Below are positions 48,356 through 59,742 of a stretch of 64,000 bases of DNA, one piece after another. Each line of letters begins with the position of its first letter. Position 1 is the first letter of the stretch. Below the pieces are notes generated by a model. It had not been told where the DNA came from and searched no databases. It was given only the letters and a program-made list of their open reading frames with translations. The stretch lies in NCBI GenBank assembly GCA_030248215.1, contig JASANG010003862.1, positions 310,001 to 374,000 of the forward strand, written 5' to 3'. Both the position numbers and the translations under genes were made by a program. The DNA is from Enoplolaimus lenunculus (Eukaryota; Nematoda; Enoplea; Enoplida; Thoracostomopsidae).

Positions 48356-48600
48356 CTGTCTCGTTTTCCGAGCTAAATCCTGCACCAATCCCATTTGCCC
48401 AAGACAAGCCAGTCCCATTTATTAAGTACCCGTTTTCCCAGCGTAAATGTATCAGTGTCCCATTTTTTTGTTTTCCAAGCGAAAAGTTGCAGCTGTCCCA
48501 TTTTTCCATTTGCCCGCAACAAGTCTGTCCCATTTTCCAGTTTTCCGCAAACACTCCTGCGTCTTGCTGTCCCGCGGGAAAACAGGACGCCGCTAAAAAG
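48356..48600. repeat. Diverged right border of the 92-bp satellite
   Basis: Degenerate monomers: CCAGCGTAAATGTATCAGTG and CCAAGCGAAAAGTTGCAG, each followed by TGTCCCATTTTT-type sequence, and CCCGCAACAAGTCTGTCCC. They resemble the left border more than the core, as expected for older monomers left outside a homogenised core. Confidence 0.65.
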
Positions 48601-48682
48601 TAACATCGGCTGTGGAGATTTGTTTTGTTAAACTTGAGTCAGCAATACAACATAAAAAGAGCACGAAACTGTTTCATAACTT

Positions 48683-51085
48683 TTATATGTTTATGATACC
48701 AGACCGTATTCCAGGGCTGTACGTTCTTGGATAACTCGAATTTTTCAAGTAGCAGCAACCGCCTTCTGCTGTGTTCCATGCGAACCCAACGCAGCCATTC
48801 ACCGAACGACAATATTCGCAACAATCTGGATATTGTTTGCCACATCCTTTCTGGATATCATATCCAAACGCTATGTCAGTGTTATCAAAAAATTGGCAAG
48901 GATCTACAATATATGTTTAAACACATGCAATGGCAGAATCATTGTCATACACTTGAAGTAATATATGTTTTTTTTTCGTTTCTACTGCTGTCATGCACCT
49001 GCTGGTATACAGGACGTCGCTGAAACCAAGATCTGCCTATCGTTCTATTCAAATCCTAACAGGATCGTATGCAAGAGGGTGGACAGAAGGAATATAGCCT
49101 GAAATTTTTGGAAAGACCAGAAATCGTCTATTTTACAGGCGGTAATCTGCGGAGGTTGAAGCGATATTTTACCTCGCTACGCACTCCCACAATAATACTT
49201 ATAGACGTGGTCATCTTATCCTGAAATCAATTCCGGGTAAGCCCTGATAACTACTAAGGCCATAATATTATATAAATCGGACCTTAAAGGTTATAAATGA
49301 GATCTGAGTATTGAAAAAATATCCGGATATGAATTCAACTTGAAATCTTTCAGCAACCTGAATTCAGAGTATAAACTTAATTATTTATTAACAGATTAGC
49401 AAATTGATTAGACATATATCAAATGTGGCGCCATACCCGTTGACAGCTTACCTTCCTAATGCGGTGGGGCTAAAAATTGTCAGGAGGAGCATACAAGGGG
49501 ATACGGTGACTAATAAGCGAGATTGAAAATCTAGATGGGGCCAAAATCTTTCCACGGGGTTGAGTCCCCTGGCCCCCTCTGGCTACGGGCCCGTGTGGAC
49601 CTTACATGAAAGATCTGTGTGATAATCGTTGCTATCGTCACCAGCAATTGATAATGTTCCTGTCCTCAAATCATATGCGGGATATCTTGGATCAGCAGTC
49701 GCTTTCAAATGACAAGTTCCACCGCCTTTATCCTCCCAGGTGTATCCTTTGCAACTTGCCACTTTCCAACAAATTTCGCAGCATTCTTCGAACGCCTTCC
49801 CTCCAATACTGAGTATATCTTGTTCGCCGATATCTGCGTGCGAATACTCGTTGCAAGATCCTAGAACAGCTAATTGACCACAGTCATTCGGGCACATGTA
49901 AACTATAGAGACCTGCCAATTACACAAGCATAAGCCTATCTTATAAGCCTAAAGCCTCCCAATGTATAAGTATCCAGTCACAATGTCTCCTAGTGGGCCG
50001 GACCCTATACTTGCAATGGGCCCACGGCATGCAATCAAGTGGACAACCTCTAAAATTCATTTCTAAAATTACATCTCGCGCCTTCAATCTAAAATTTACA
50101 CAAAACTTAAGTTTCACCTCGTACTTGCGTACGTATACCTTCCTTTAGGTATATCTACTAACACAAAATTCGCCCAAAATTTTCAAATGCATATGGTGTT
50201 GCTATTGCAGGATTTTGAAGGGTTTGTTCGTTCTTTAAAATTTTCAAAAAGCCGTTTCTTATGTCAATACCTAAGAAAGTTCAAAAAATCCTCGAGAATA
50301 AATTTGAAAGAGTTGCTTGACAACCTAAGCACATCTGACTGGGCCCTTGACAATGCAACCAGCATATTTTGTGTCATTTTTAGAGCATCAGGTTCGGATT
50401 GATACTTTGTGGTCACCACATTTTATAAAAACAAAGCAACGGAATTAGGTCTTGATGACAACAGGGGCGTAGCCAATCAGAATTTAACATCTGATATCCA
50501 GGAAGTTTTTCTGAAATCTGTGAAATGTGGATTTTTCTCGGATTTTTCGTCATTTTATGAGGCATATATCCTTTCTATCCCTACTTTTGTATACATCCTT
50601 GGGCCCATGTTATTTTAAGGGGCGTCCAGGTTTGCGGTGGGTCTATAAACGAGCAAGTTTAGATTCTAGATTACATTTTTTGCCTAGACTAAGGCTTACG
50701 CTTAGGAAGACGCTTAATCTACTGTTATACCCCTTAAAGTAACATTGGCCCATCCCTGGATAAGGAATATATAATTTTAGCAAACGAAACTGCCGTTTAC
50801 CTTCCAGAAGCCGCTGTTCTCCAACACGTCTTTTGACGTTTTCATCAGCCTGTTCATCATCGTACTGATAAATTCCAGCAGTTACTCCCATACTTTTATA
50901 CCGCGGTGAGCTTGACGCTTTAAGATAACAGCTACCACCGTCAGCTTCGTTCCATGTATACGCTTTACATCCGTTGACTGATTTACAATAATCGCAGCAT
51001 TCGTAAAATGCCTTTCCTCGCCCTACAGCCAAATCGTTTCCAAAGTCTATTTCTGTGTTTCCAAACATATCACACGAGGAACACA
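48683..51085 (-). CDS. PAN/apple-domain protein, three 3' exons (5' part not found)
   Basis: PAN/apple modules are disulphide-bonded domains of extracellular proteins that bind carbohydrate or protein. Minus-strand exons are 51085-50801, 49902-49606 and 48903-48683. Each encodes one module, and the first two exons begin and end in phase 1. Exon A: CDMFGNTEIDFGNDL, then GKAFYECCDYCKSVNGCKAY and GGSCYLKASSSPRY. Exon B: VYMCPNDCGQ, GKAFEECCEICWKVASCKGY, GGGTCHLKATADPRY. Exon C: DPCQFFDNTDIAFGYD, then PDCCEYCRSVNGCVGFAWN, GGCCYLKNSSYPR, and stops shortly after GIIN. Donors are AAG/GTAAAC and CAT/GTAAGG; acceptors are TTTCAG, CTATAG and TTGTAG. A signal peptide is expected upstream (above 51085), but I could not find that exon. 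A GGCC-ended MITE sits in the intron between A and B. Confidence 0.8.
50602..50750. mobile_element. GGCC-ended MITE, in a PAN gene intron
   Basis: 149 bp, GGCCCATGTTATTTTAAGG to CCTTAAAGTAACATTGGCC. Flanks CATCCTTG (50594-50601) and CATCCCTG (50751-50758) match at 7 of 8. Confidence 0.78.
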
Positions 51086-51439
51086 CTGAAAGTATTATTT
51101 AAGTAAATTACATCGAATGGTCTTGCCAAGTGTGCTAGGAATTCTCTCCAAAACGAAGGTTAGTGGCCCCCCTAAAATCAGGAAATGTTAATATTGTTTT
51201 AGATTTATGGATCACTTATCCTCACGAGCGTTACCAAGCTATAACAACGACTCGATCTTAGCAATAAAGTTTATGGCTAAAGTTTTGTATAGTGACAGTT
51301 CATGACGGGCCCGTTGGCTTTCAGGGTTCCTCAATTTCAGAAGTATGCCTGGCTCTAATCACGACATTGATCGGCTCTATGAACCATTGTGTTCTACTAT
51401 ACCATATCAATCTGACGGCCACGCGGTAGATTTCAAAAG

Positions 51440-51750
51440 CAGTCAGTTTTATTAAAGGACCAGAGCTGCAAAAATTTGATTTTTATTCCTGCACCGCAAA
51501 TTTCATTGAGTTGATTTTAACTCAGAATGAGTGGAATCACTCAGTCTGAGTTAGGACGAGCAGAACTCAGAATTTTGAGTTTATTCGATTCACTCTGAGT
51601 TAATTAACCAACTCACCCAGATTCAACTAAACTCAGATTTAGAATCAACTCAACTTAGAACGAGTTAATGTTACTGATATTAATTCAGAAATAACCAACT
51701 CCCTAGCCTGATTGATTAATCAACTCATTAGAATTTACAGTGTACTTGGG
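51440..51750. repeat. AACTCA/TGAGTT-rich foldback
   Basis: More than ten AACTCA or TGAGTT motifs alternate in both orientations (for example TGAGTTGATTTTAACTCAG and CACTCTGAGTTAATTAACC), so the single strand could fold on itself repeatedly. Probably a MITE-like foldback. Ends and TSD are not clear. Confidence 0.5.
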
Positions 51751-52144
51751 AGCAAGACTATGGTGTTCAGTTAAATCCACCAGTCGCTTCCGCAATCATT
51801 GGAATTTCACGTGGTTGGACACTTTGTGAAATTTATATGTCAAAAGCAGTAAACATCCGGTTTAACGTAACTACATAGCCCGAACGCCGGAACCAACAAT
51901 GTTTCTCTTGTATACACATATGCTTAAAGTATAACACTCATATGCTCAAGTTTGTTGCGTTTTTTGTCCGGAAAGTATTGTTACTCTATTCGTGACTATA
52001 AACAGTTGTTTAAGCTGCTTATATTTTGATTCAAACTTTGTCTGCCTCGTAATACTTTTCAATTACGTAATTGCAACGCCGTGTGCTCCATACTGTGACT
52101 GTAATAAATGCATGTATATGGCTCTTTTACATGTCGTATAAAAT

Positions 52145-54443
52145 CAGGGTTGTTGGCAGAAAAAATTGGCGGAAAAAATGGTATTTTCCTTTTTTCCAGG
52201 AGGGTTGAAAAAAGTTGAAAAAATGGAAAAAATTAAACGTTCTTTAAACATAAAACCATTAACCGTAAATCGGATGCCAGAAATGCTGCAAAACTAAAAA
52301 CATGCCTGATTTATAGGTTATTTATATAATAAGCAAACAAATTTCATTTTCTGTTGAAAAAATTGTCGAATACATTCCGCTGAACCACACCAAGAGCAGC
52401 CTTATTGTTTGTCCTTCATCTGTGTTGAATGGATTTGTTAGAATCGCATGTTTATCCAAAACTCAGCGTTTTTGCTATAATTTTTCGGAACAAATGCGTC
52501 AACATGAATTTTTTCACATTTTCAAAAGTAAACAATTGGTTGTGCTGCTGATATAAAAGCGTTTAAATATTCAGCCAGTTTAGTTTTGATTATTGGCGTA
52601 ACATTAATTACATGGTGAAGCTTAGCTTCATTCTAAAAACTGTTTCTGACCACAACAACGAGTCAACCATGAAAATGTGGCATATGTAACAAACAAAAAT
52701 CGTTGTACTTGGTAAGAGTGAGATTTTCAAATATTCCCCATCCAGGTCTCTAAATTGACATTTGGTGTGGCCTACAGAAAGTCATGTTGCTAGTATTCTT
52801 CAACGGACGGCGGTAACTGTAGTCGTACTTTCGATGCGATTGGTGGCAAGGTGCCGTTTGGCTGAGTTACCGGAGCAGAACTACTGTGTGGCTGCACAAA
52901 CGTGCTATAAAGGCTCGAACATCAACATTTCAGTTTTCTCAACTTAGCATTCAAACTCGTTCAATTTAAATTAACCTAAAATGCAGAATTTTAGTCGATT
53001 TGTTAGACCCGGAGCTTAAAAACGGAATCCAAGTTTTAACTATCAATGTTTCAGATTGTGCGATTGCAAGTTCCGGTTAATCAGTTAGGTAAAGATTAAA
53101 CAGTAGAAGCAGAAATATCGAAGTTCTATATTTTGACAGTTTGCTATCACTTTTTTCATTAGATTAAGCTTTATACTAACAAAAACTTCATCATCTTTAT
53201 CGCATATCACACGTAAGTTTAAAATCTAAGAAGTGTAGCAAAAAGTTCACTGAAAACATTCTAATGTATTTATAACACACAAGTCTGGAAATGTACCACC
53301 AGCGAATACAGGAGTCGACGTTCAACAACGGTGACAATAACTTTATTTAGATGACATGCAACCAATTCACATGCAACACTAAAAGTGACCGTGTGTAATT
53401 CACGGTTATGTCCACAAGGAATAGTCATATGGCCTAAAAGATGGAAAATTGCTGCGTATGAATATTCCATGTGACTCAATATAAACTACGACTGTCCTCT
53501 GATTCGTTTCGCTCACAAAGTTTGTCGAGAGGTGGGGCCAAATTAAGTTCCCTGAACATTGAAACCTTGCCATTACAGCATAACCTTTAACACAAAATTA
53601 CGTCTGGCTACAAGCACGTTTTGTCCGCGAGTTTTCAGAAATTGAGAGGCACGATGTCAGAGGGAACCCAAAAATTGTCCTGGGATGTAAATATATGTTT
53701 ATAAAAAACGACTGGCTAGTTTAGCTCGCTCCACTTATGAGCTTCTGATGAACTCCCACGAGCATTCCACGCCCAAATTTGAATTTAAAAACATTCGATT
53801 ATTTAAGGTCCAAGGCTTTCGCTTGGCACCAAAAATCGCTTTGGTTAAAAAATTACACAAATTATATACATTTTGACGCAGCTTGCGGAGCTGGGACGAA
53901 TACATTTGGCCAACGCGTTACTGTTATAAAACTAAATTTGACGCCGACCAATTATCGCTGGCGCCGCGCCGAATCAGTTAATGTAAAATAACTCGTCAAC
54001 GACACTTGTGATTGCAGAAAATTTAACACCACTCGACTCATCTCTGCAATCCGCAAACTTAAAGTTTTTAGGTCCCGAGGGCGGACCGTGGGACATTAAA
54101 AAAGAACTTTCCAACAAATTCAAATCCTAATTATTTGTTGGTAAACGCCGACTGGAGTGGGATAAGAAAAAAGACCCGAGTTCCGGCTACATCATGTTTC
54201 TAATGGTAAAGTGCTACGTATCTTTAATTTCTTGCTTTTAATGACAATGAACTTTTCCGCATGCATCCCGATTTTATCGCCTATTGAGGTACGTTATCAC
54301 CTCTGCGCGTACTAAGGAACACTATCGCGAAAAATTCACTCAGTCAAATAAGAAGTGTTTTCCATCTTTTCCATTTTTTCCGGATAAAATTGAAAAAATT
54401 CATTTTTCCTGTCTCATACTTTTTTCCGGAAAAAACAACCCTG
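52145..54443. mobile_element. Possible hAT-like element, CAGGGTTGTT ends
   Basis: CAGGGTTGTT at 52145 and AACAACCCTG ending at 54443 are inverted. Inside both ends are AAAAAATGG / CCATTTTTTCC-like runs (52180-52240 and 54360-54430). No transposase domain was recognised in the 2.3 kb between, and the flanks do not show an 8-bp duplication, so the pairing could be of two separate elements. Confidence 0.4.
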
Positions 54444-55878
54444 CTTATAGTATAATCTGCGTGATTCATGAATCCGATCACGTTTTATTGATCAGGTTTT
54501 AAGTTACTTCAATTAAATCGGGCTTCGGACTAGTGGATCCAAGAAAGGTTACTAAGGCCTAGGTGCCCCTACAGCGTCCAAAATCAAAATCTTGCATCAA
54601 GATTTATTGCGTTCAGCTGCTTGCTCAACAGCTTTTTTCACTATTACACATCGCGGTCTCCGTCATCTGAAATTTCTAGATCCGCCCATTATGCATCATC
54701 CAGGTAATAATGTGCACGCGATGTTAAAATTTGTCCGATCCATTTTTATAGTCTGGAAATTTTGACACTATATTTAATGGGTAAACAATATTCTTCGTAC
54801 GATTTAGCTGGTATAGTAAATTTATAGGCTATTTTCTGAGGGTCAGTCAAAAAAGGCAGGCTATTACTGCAGGGTCTCTTTTCTGACGTCCTTTTAAAAA
54901 CCGGACCGGTTTCCTGGTTTAAGGGTTCCAACAAATTTAGATTAATTATAACGAGGTTTATAGAAATCTTCAGCAGAATGAAGTCTCCACACACAAACCA
55001 AATACGCTACTGAATTGAAGAAAATTAGTAGGAAGCTTAAGCTTACTGTATTGCTCTCCCTCGGAATACGGTAAACCGTTCAAAGTATTAATGTGGATCA
55101 GAAGCTTCCAAAAATTAAACAAGTGTGTAAAAAATATTTCGAAGTCTAAGTTGTCATTCTTGCAAAAGTGAAACAATGTAAACCATGGTAGTTTTACAGA
55201 TTTATGGAAACATCGAATTTTTTACTTTCCCACAAAGCTGCTTATTAGGACTACTACAAGAGATAGTGCTTTGGAGCAAAACATGTGAAAAGTGCACGCT
55301 ATTTTAGCTAAATCCAATTTTTTGATGCAATTTTTATAGACTCGCAGCTTTTTCGCAATTCAGTTTAGCTACATTTGGTTAAAATAGTGTGCTAAAAGTT
55401 AGCTTGGCAAGAATTAGAGACAGGACAAATTTTTACACCGCGTGCGAATTATTGCCTGGATGATGCATCAACCACAGTGTCTGACTCAAGTTGAGAAACT
55501 TCCCTTCAGTTTATTGGTAAACTCACTTTGCGTGTATAACATCGTCCCCACGAGTACGACTTTGAGCATCATTTGGTTATCGGTTTAATGTGTTTGCATT
55601 AATACCCTGACCTTTACTTCACCCAATATACTACAAAATAATAAAATCAATTTATCAAAACTAAAATACGTCTCGAATAAATGTCATTCTAATTTGTACA
55701 GATCTAAAACCAGCTTACAGTTGATCAAGCAGATATCATCAGTATTAAAAATTGTAAACCAGATTTTATGATTCAGAACGTTGTTTTGAACCCTTAATAA
55801 CTGCATTTTATTCTTTTACCTAAAGAAATCTCGGTGTGGATTACATCTTCTTAGTCATTTTCTTGTATACACCGCTAA
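54444..55878. other. No gene recognised
   Basis: Two minus-strand ATG frames (54994-54746, 82 aa; 55176-54970, 68 aa) lack any domain I know. The rest is AT-rich with no structure seen. Confidence 0.3.
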
Positions 55879-56159
55879 CAGGATGTAACCGGATACCAGA
55901 TTTCAGTTTCCGCTGCCGTTATATAAATACCGGAAATTCCGCTAAAAATGTATGTTCAAAATTAGTTATAAATCACGTATATATCGCAATTTTTCATTAG
56001 ATAAAAAATCATCCAAAATGTTAAACATTTATTTGCATCCGTTGTTGTTCTTAAAAGTTTTAGAAAACCCGGTGTTTTGCGTGTTTTAATTGTGTTGGCT
56101 GAAAAAATAAAACATTTTTGTCCCGTTTCCGTTATTTTTACATTCGGTTTACAACCCTG
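55879..56159. mobile_element. hAT-like MITE remnant
   Basis: Starts CAGGATGTAACCGGATACC, ends CGGTTTACAACCCTG; inverted ends resemble family 2. No matching flanks were found. Confidence 0.45.
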
Positions 56160-56400
56160 CCTCTGTCCGGTAGATTGATACATTTGCAAACAAATGTGCC
56201 TAAAAATCAGATTTTAGATTAACCGATCCGAGTAATTAAAGATTTCCTATATGCAGTTGTGTGTTAAGCAACTAAAATTGGCAAATAAATTAGCATAAAA
56301 TATATCTATGCTATAAGCAGTATCACTACTCATGGCGTATGCGCAGTACAAAACCGCAACAAAACGTGAGAATCCTCCCAGTTCGAGCGTTAAGCTCCGA

Positions 56401-56613
56401 CACTGCACAAAATGGTGAGTCAAATTGACTCTCTCCGAAATATGCTCTACGAGACTACGCAAAATGAGTTAAATTCGACTCCGTCAAAGCCAAATTCGAC
56501 TATACCACTGCGTCGCACGACTGACTGTGGCAAAGTCGGATTTGACTCATTGTGTGTAGTCATGTAGAGCCTATTTCAGAGAGAGTCTATTTGACTCACC
56601 ATTGTTTGCAGTG
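56401..56613. repeat. 213-bp near-perfect palindromic foldback
   Basis: CACTGCACAAAATGGTGAGT at the left and the complement of TTGACTCACCATTGTTTGCA with CAGTG at the right begin two arms of about 90 bp. They run through GACTCTCTC, TGCTCTAC and AATGAGT; the centre is near TGCGTCGCACGACTG. Likely a MITE of palindromic type. The TSD is not obvious. Confidence 0.7.
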
Positions 56614-56622
56614 CATAGCTGA

Positions 56623-56826
56623 ATGGTGATGGGAAACGCTTGGCGTCGAATACGTGTTTCTAGTTTAGATGACAAATGCACTAAAATGTTCATCACAAAG
56701 ATCGCTGAGTTTCTGGCGGTACAAAAATTAGCCACTCCGGAAGCTCGAAATCATGGATTCACAGACTTTGTAATTGACAATTTAGTTGATACAATGTGCT
56801 GTCCTTCTTGGAAGCTAAAACTTTAA
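56623..56826 (+). CDS. Possible terminal exon of an unknown gene
   Basis: An open frame with protein-like composition (DDKCTKMFITKIAEFLAVQK, GFTDFVIDNLVDT, ending CCPSWKLKL) stops at 56826 and is followed by AATAAA at 56833-56838, as expected for a last exon. Possible acceptors are TTTGCAG (56605-56611, inside the palindrome end) or TTTCTAG just before LDDKC. No family recognised and no partner exons found upstream, so the call is weak. Confidence 0.22.
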   Translation: MVMGNAWRRIRVSSLDDKCTKMFITKIAEFLAVQKLATPEARNHGFTDFVIDNLVDTMCCPSWKLKL

Positions 56827-56832
56827 ACTTAA

Positions 56833-56838
56833 AATAAA
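56833..56838 (+). promoter_or_regulatory. AATAAA poly(A) signal candidate
   Basis: Seven bases after the stop codon of the frame at 56623-56826. Very close, but supportive if that frame is a terminal exon. Confidence 0.25.
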
Positions 56839-56839
56839 C

Positions 56840-58377
56840 TTTTTAATAAGATTTGTTCCACAATTGTTTTGTGATTTCCTGCACAAATATGCATAATCCA
56901 TGATCCAATGCCAGAAAACGCAACTTACCACTTGAATGTTTATGCACTTAATAAAATTGCACATCAATTTATCTTTTTGGTAAACTCAATGTACAAAGTT
57001 CATTTTATTCCAAAATTGAACTGAAACCAAACAGTTGTCCAGCACAAGCATTCGAGAAATGATTTTGCGTTCAATAATTGCAAAACATTTACGTAACAGA
57101 CTACATAAAAATATCTAAAACAACACAAATCCAACTGTATAAGAAAAACTATGTTGCTGTGTCTTAAGCGTAACGCCTGATTGCAAATTTGCAGTCGGAT
57201 CGAGTATTTCTGACAGGGAGACACGAGATAGTGAAAGAAACACCACAGCAAAGCGAGCGAGAAGCCAAAAGCAATTTTAGTACTAAATTGTAAATACAAA
57301 AATTTGGCTTCATTTGAGGGTCATGACCTGGGTAATGGATTTGTTAATAGCGTCAGCTGATAGTGAATCAGAAACTTATAGTAACAGATATTAGTAAAAT
57401 AGCTTTGACTTCAATATAACGCACAAATCACACGGATGACTGCATTCTATACTATATATTAGCTGAAAAGGCGTGACAGTTGAAAGTCGCAAAACAATTG
57501 CAGTATAATCCAAACACCAAGAAGTACTTTGTTAAATAGAAATCGTGGCATCGTTTTGTAATCTAATCGTTTGTTTCAACAATGCAAAATCCTAGCGGTT
57601 GGCGTTGGTAATTTGTTACACAGAGTTTGCCAAGAATTTACTCTGATATGCGCTATTCGAAACACATAATCGAACTGAATTTAAGTATAACAACTGCTTT
57701 AAAGGGTCTATTAATTTTAGAATGTCGATGAATACTTACCAAACTTGAGCTGGTTTTGCGCTGAGTTGGATGTGGGTAAGAATTTGTTTAGCCGACCCGC
57801 GGTTTACCAAGGCAAATAAGATGTTCGGGGGTCTTTGCCATTTTATGAATAAAAGATTTCTGAGGGGGCGGTCTCTCCCCCTGCTTTTGGATTCGCTCCT
57901 GGTATATGCCTTAGTTTAAAATGTGAGGCAAAATGTACAACAGGCGAAAATTTAATGCCGAGGGTATAGCACTGGCGTACATCACATCTTAGTATTAAAA
58001 TGTCAAACAAATCAGAAACAAATTTAAGCTTGGGTAAGTAAATGGTACGGGCTCCAAAATAAGTCTTGCGACCTAATGTTGGAGACTGCCGACCTCATTG
58101 AGGGGCATCACTCGAATTCATTTAGGAATGTTGAGACAAACTCGTCGAATTAGACAGATTTTTGACGTTTTCAAGAGTGAAATCTGCATCAGGGAGCCAT
58201 ACCATAGAGTAAGGGTGGTCTAAGGGAGCGATATAAAGCGCTTATTCAACACACTAGGGCCTGAGCTTGCATTCAAGCACATTGGGGGTTTTCGTTATAC
58301 CCTTTAAAACCCCTCTGAGGATAATATTACAAAAGCTTCCGTGGATCTTTCTTGAACGAATTAATTGGCGAGCCTTA
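56840..58377. other. No gene recognised
   Basis: Open frames are short and without domains. 57780-57905 has GC-rich ends typical of the element families here, but no clear inverted pair. Confidence 0.3.
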
Positions 58378-59003
58378 CTGTAGTGAGCCGAAAAAGAGGA
58401 AGGGCTGATATTTATTTGGCCTCTCCAGAGAGAATCTCTCCCTATTACTCGGTTACGGACTGTTATATATTTTTAACCCACGCTCCGCCTCCTTTCGATA
58501 CTGATTGAGCGAAGCTCGGAGTTTCGCGAAGCGTTTTATGTTAATAATTATTAGAGGGCTGAAGGGTTTTGGGTGCGAGGAATCTGAGGAAATTGCTTAC
58601 AAACCTCCAAAACCGATAAATGAATAGTTAGCTAACAAGTAATTTGCATATTACCTTAATTGCTTACGTGCGTTCGAGCTTCGCTCAATAAATGTAGTCC
58701 CACCACGACTGGTATATATACGGTACGGCAACTATCCGCTGAATTAAACGTTTATTTGTCTTTCGTCAACGGCTTGAGCGATCGTGCAAGATTATACTTA
58801 TAAAGATTGGAACTCAACTTTATTTCGTCCTGGAGTCATTTATGCACTACAATTAGGAATAACTGACCTTCATGAACTCTAATTAGGATTTAGGGACTCT
58901 ATCCACTTACGGACCCCTATTAGGGATACGGACTCCTATCGATTGGGACTCAAAATGGGGACCCCTCTTGTTACATTACACCTTCTTATTCGGGTCACTA
59001 CAA
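58378..59003. mobile_element. CTGTAGTG-type TIR element, 626 bp, TA flanks
   Basis: CTGTAGTGAGCCGAAAAAGAG at the left and CTTATTCGGGTCACTACAA at the right, each next to TA. The right part matches the right part of the element at 6230-8474 (GAACTCAACTTTATTTCGTC, AGTCATTTATG, TTGGGACTCAAAATGG). Here there is no satellite; instead an interspersed repeat (58555-58720) occupies the interior. Confidence 0.72.
58555..58720. repeat. Interspersed repeat, same family as 15165-15330
   Basis: Shares GGGTGCGAGGAATCTGAGG, TTGCTTACAAACCTCC, ATTTGCATATTACC and CCACCACGACTGGTAT with the copies in NTF2 intron 1. It is nested in the TIR element 58378-59003. Confidence 0.62.
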
Positions 59004-59395
59004 TACAACAGGGTGTCTGTTCCAGCTAACATTGTTGCTAATGTGCATAAATTTCAAAAAAACTTGCTACAAAGTGTAATTGAAGCACAAAAGTTTTGCT
59101 CGGTCAGGCAGAAAATTATGCAGCGAAACCTTGCAACTGTAGATTTCTCGTGTAACTTGCAAGCGGTCCTTGTTGGTAAAGCAAGATCATTTTCAATCAT
59201 CGTCGATTTTTAACATGCAACCACTATAAAGGCAATGGAGACAAAGGCAAAACAAAATATTTGAGCATGAGTTCAGTAAAACGAAGGGAATCAAAGCTGT
59301 TCAATACCATATTTCCCTTTGAATGCTTAAAAATTATTAAATACTCGCGTCACAATTTTTAAAATAATAAAACATTTTGCTATTAAATTGCTCTG

Positions 59396-59734
59396 CAGGG
59401 TTCAACCGGAGGTGAAAAATAGCTGAGCCGGAGGTCAACGAACCTTGCCGGAGCCGGAGCCGAAGCCGTAGGTCATGCGAAATTAGGTAGTAAAATTGAT
59501 GGTTAATTAGTTAATTTTAGTCAATATCTGCAAAATATACGTTGTTTAGTTGTTTGGGTTTACGCTAAATTTCTGCGAAATTTCGGAAATTCTTTCCCGA
59601 AAATTGCCTACAAAAGTAAAACGAAACGCGCTAAACAGAAAAATTTTGCACAGTTATGCAAAATTTTACTACCAAAATTGACAGAACCTCCGGGAAAAAT
59701 TCTATCCGGCTCACAGACCTCCGGTTGTACCCTG
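59396..59734. mobile_element. hAT-like MITE family 1, fourth copy
   Basis: 339 bp, CAGGGTTCAACCGGAGGTG to ACCTCCGGTTGTACCCTG. Flanks TTGCTCTG and GTGCTCTG match at 7 of 8. Same orientation as the copy at 33.6 kb. Confidence 0.8.
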
Positions 59735-59742
59735 GTGCTCTG

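Noticed and set aside
44694-48554. 115-aa frames recurring in the 92-bp array
   Set aside because: They recur at the variant-block spacing and are open on both strands; no start context, domain or splice signal.
48727-49023. 98-aa plus-strand ORF
   Set aside because: Antisense shadow of the third PAN exon (48903-48683), whose true frame has the conserved Cys pattern.
54746-55176. Two minus-strand frames that might be one gene
   Set aside because: No domain, no clear splice sites linking them, and no similarity I can name.
59009-59170. Possible exon VSVPANIVANVHKFQKNLLQ... with a GTAAAG donor
   Set aside because: It starts directly at a transposon end, no pyrimidine tract precedes it and no family is recognised.
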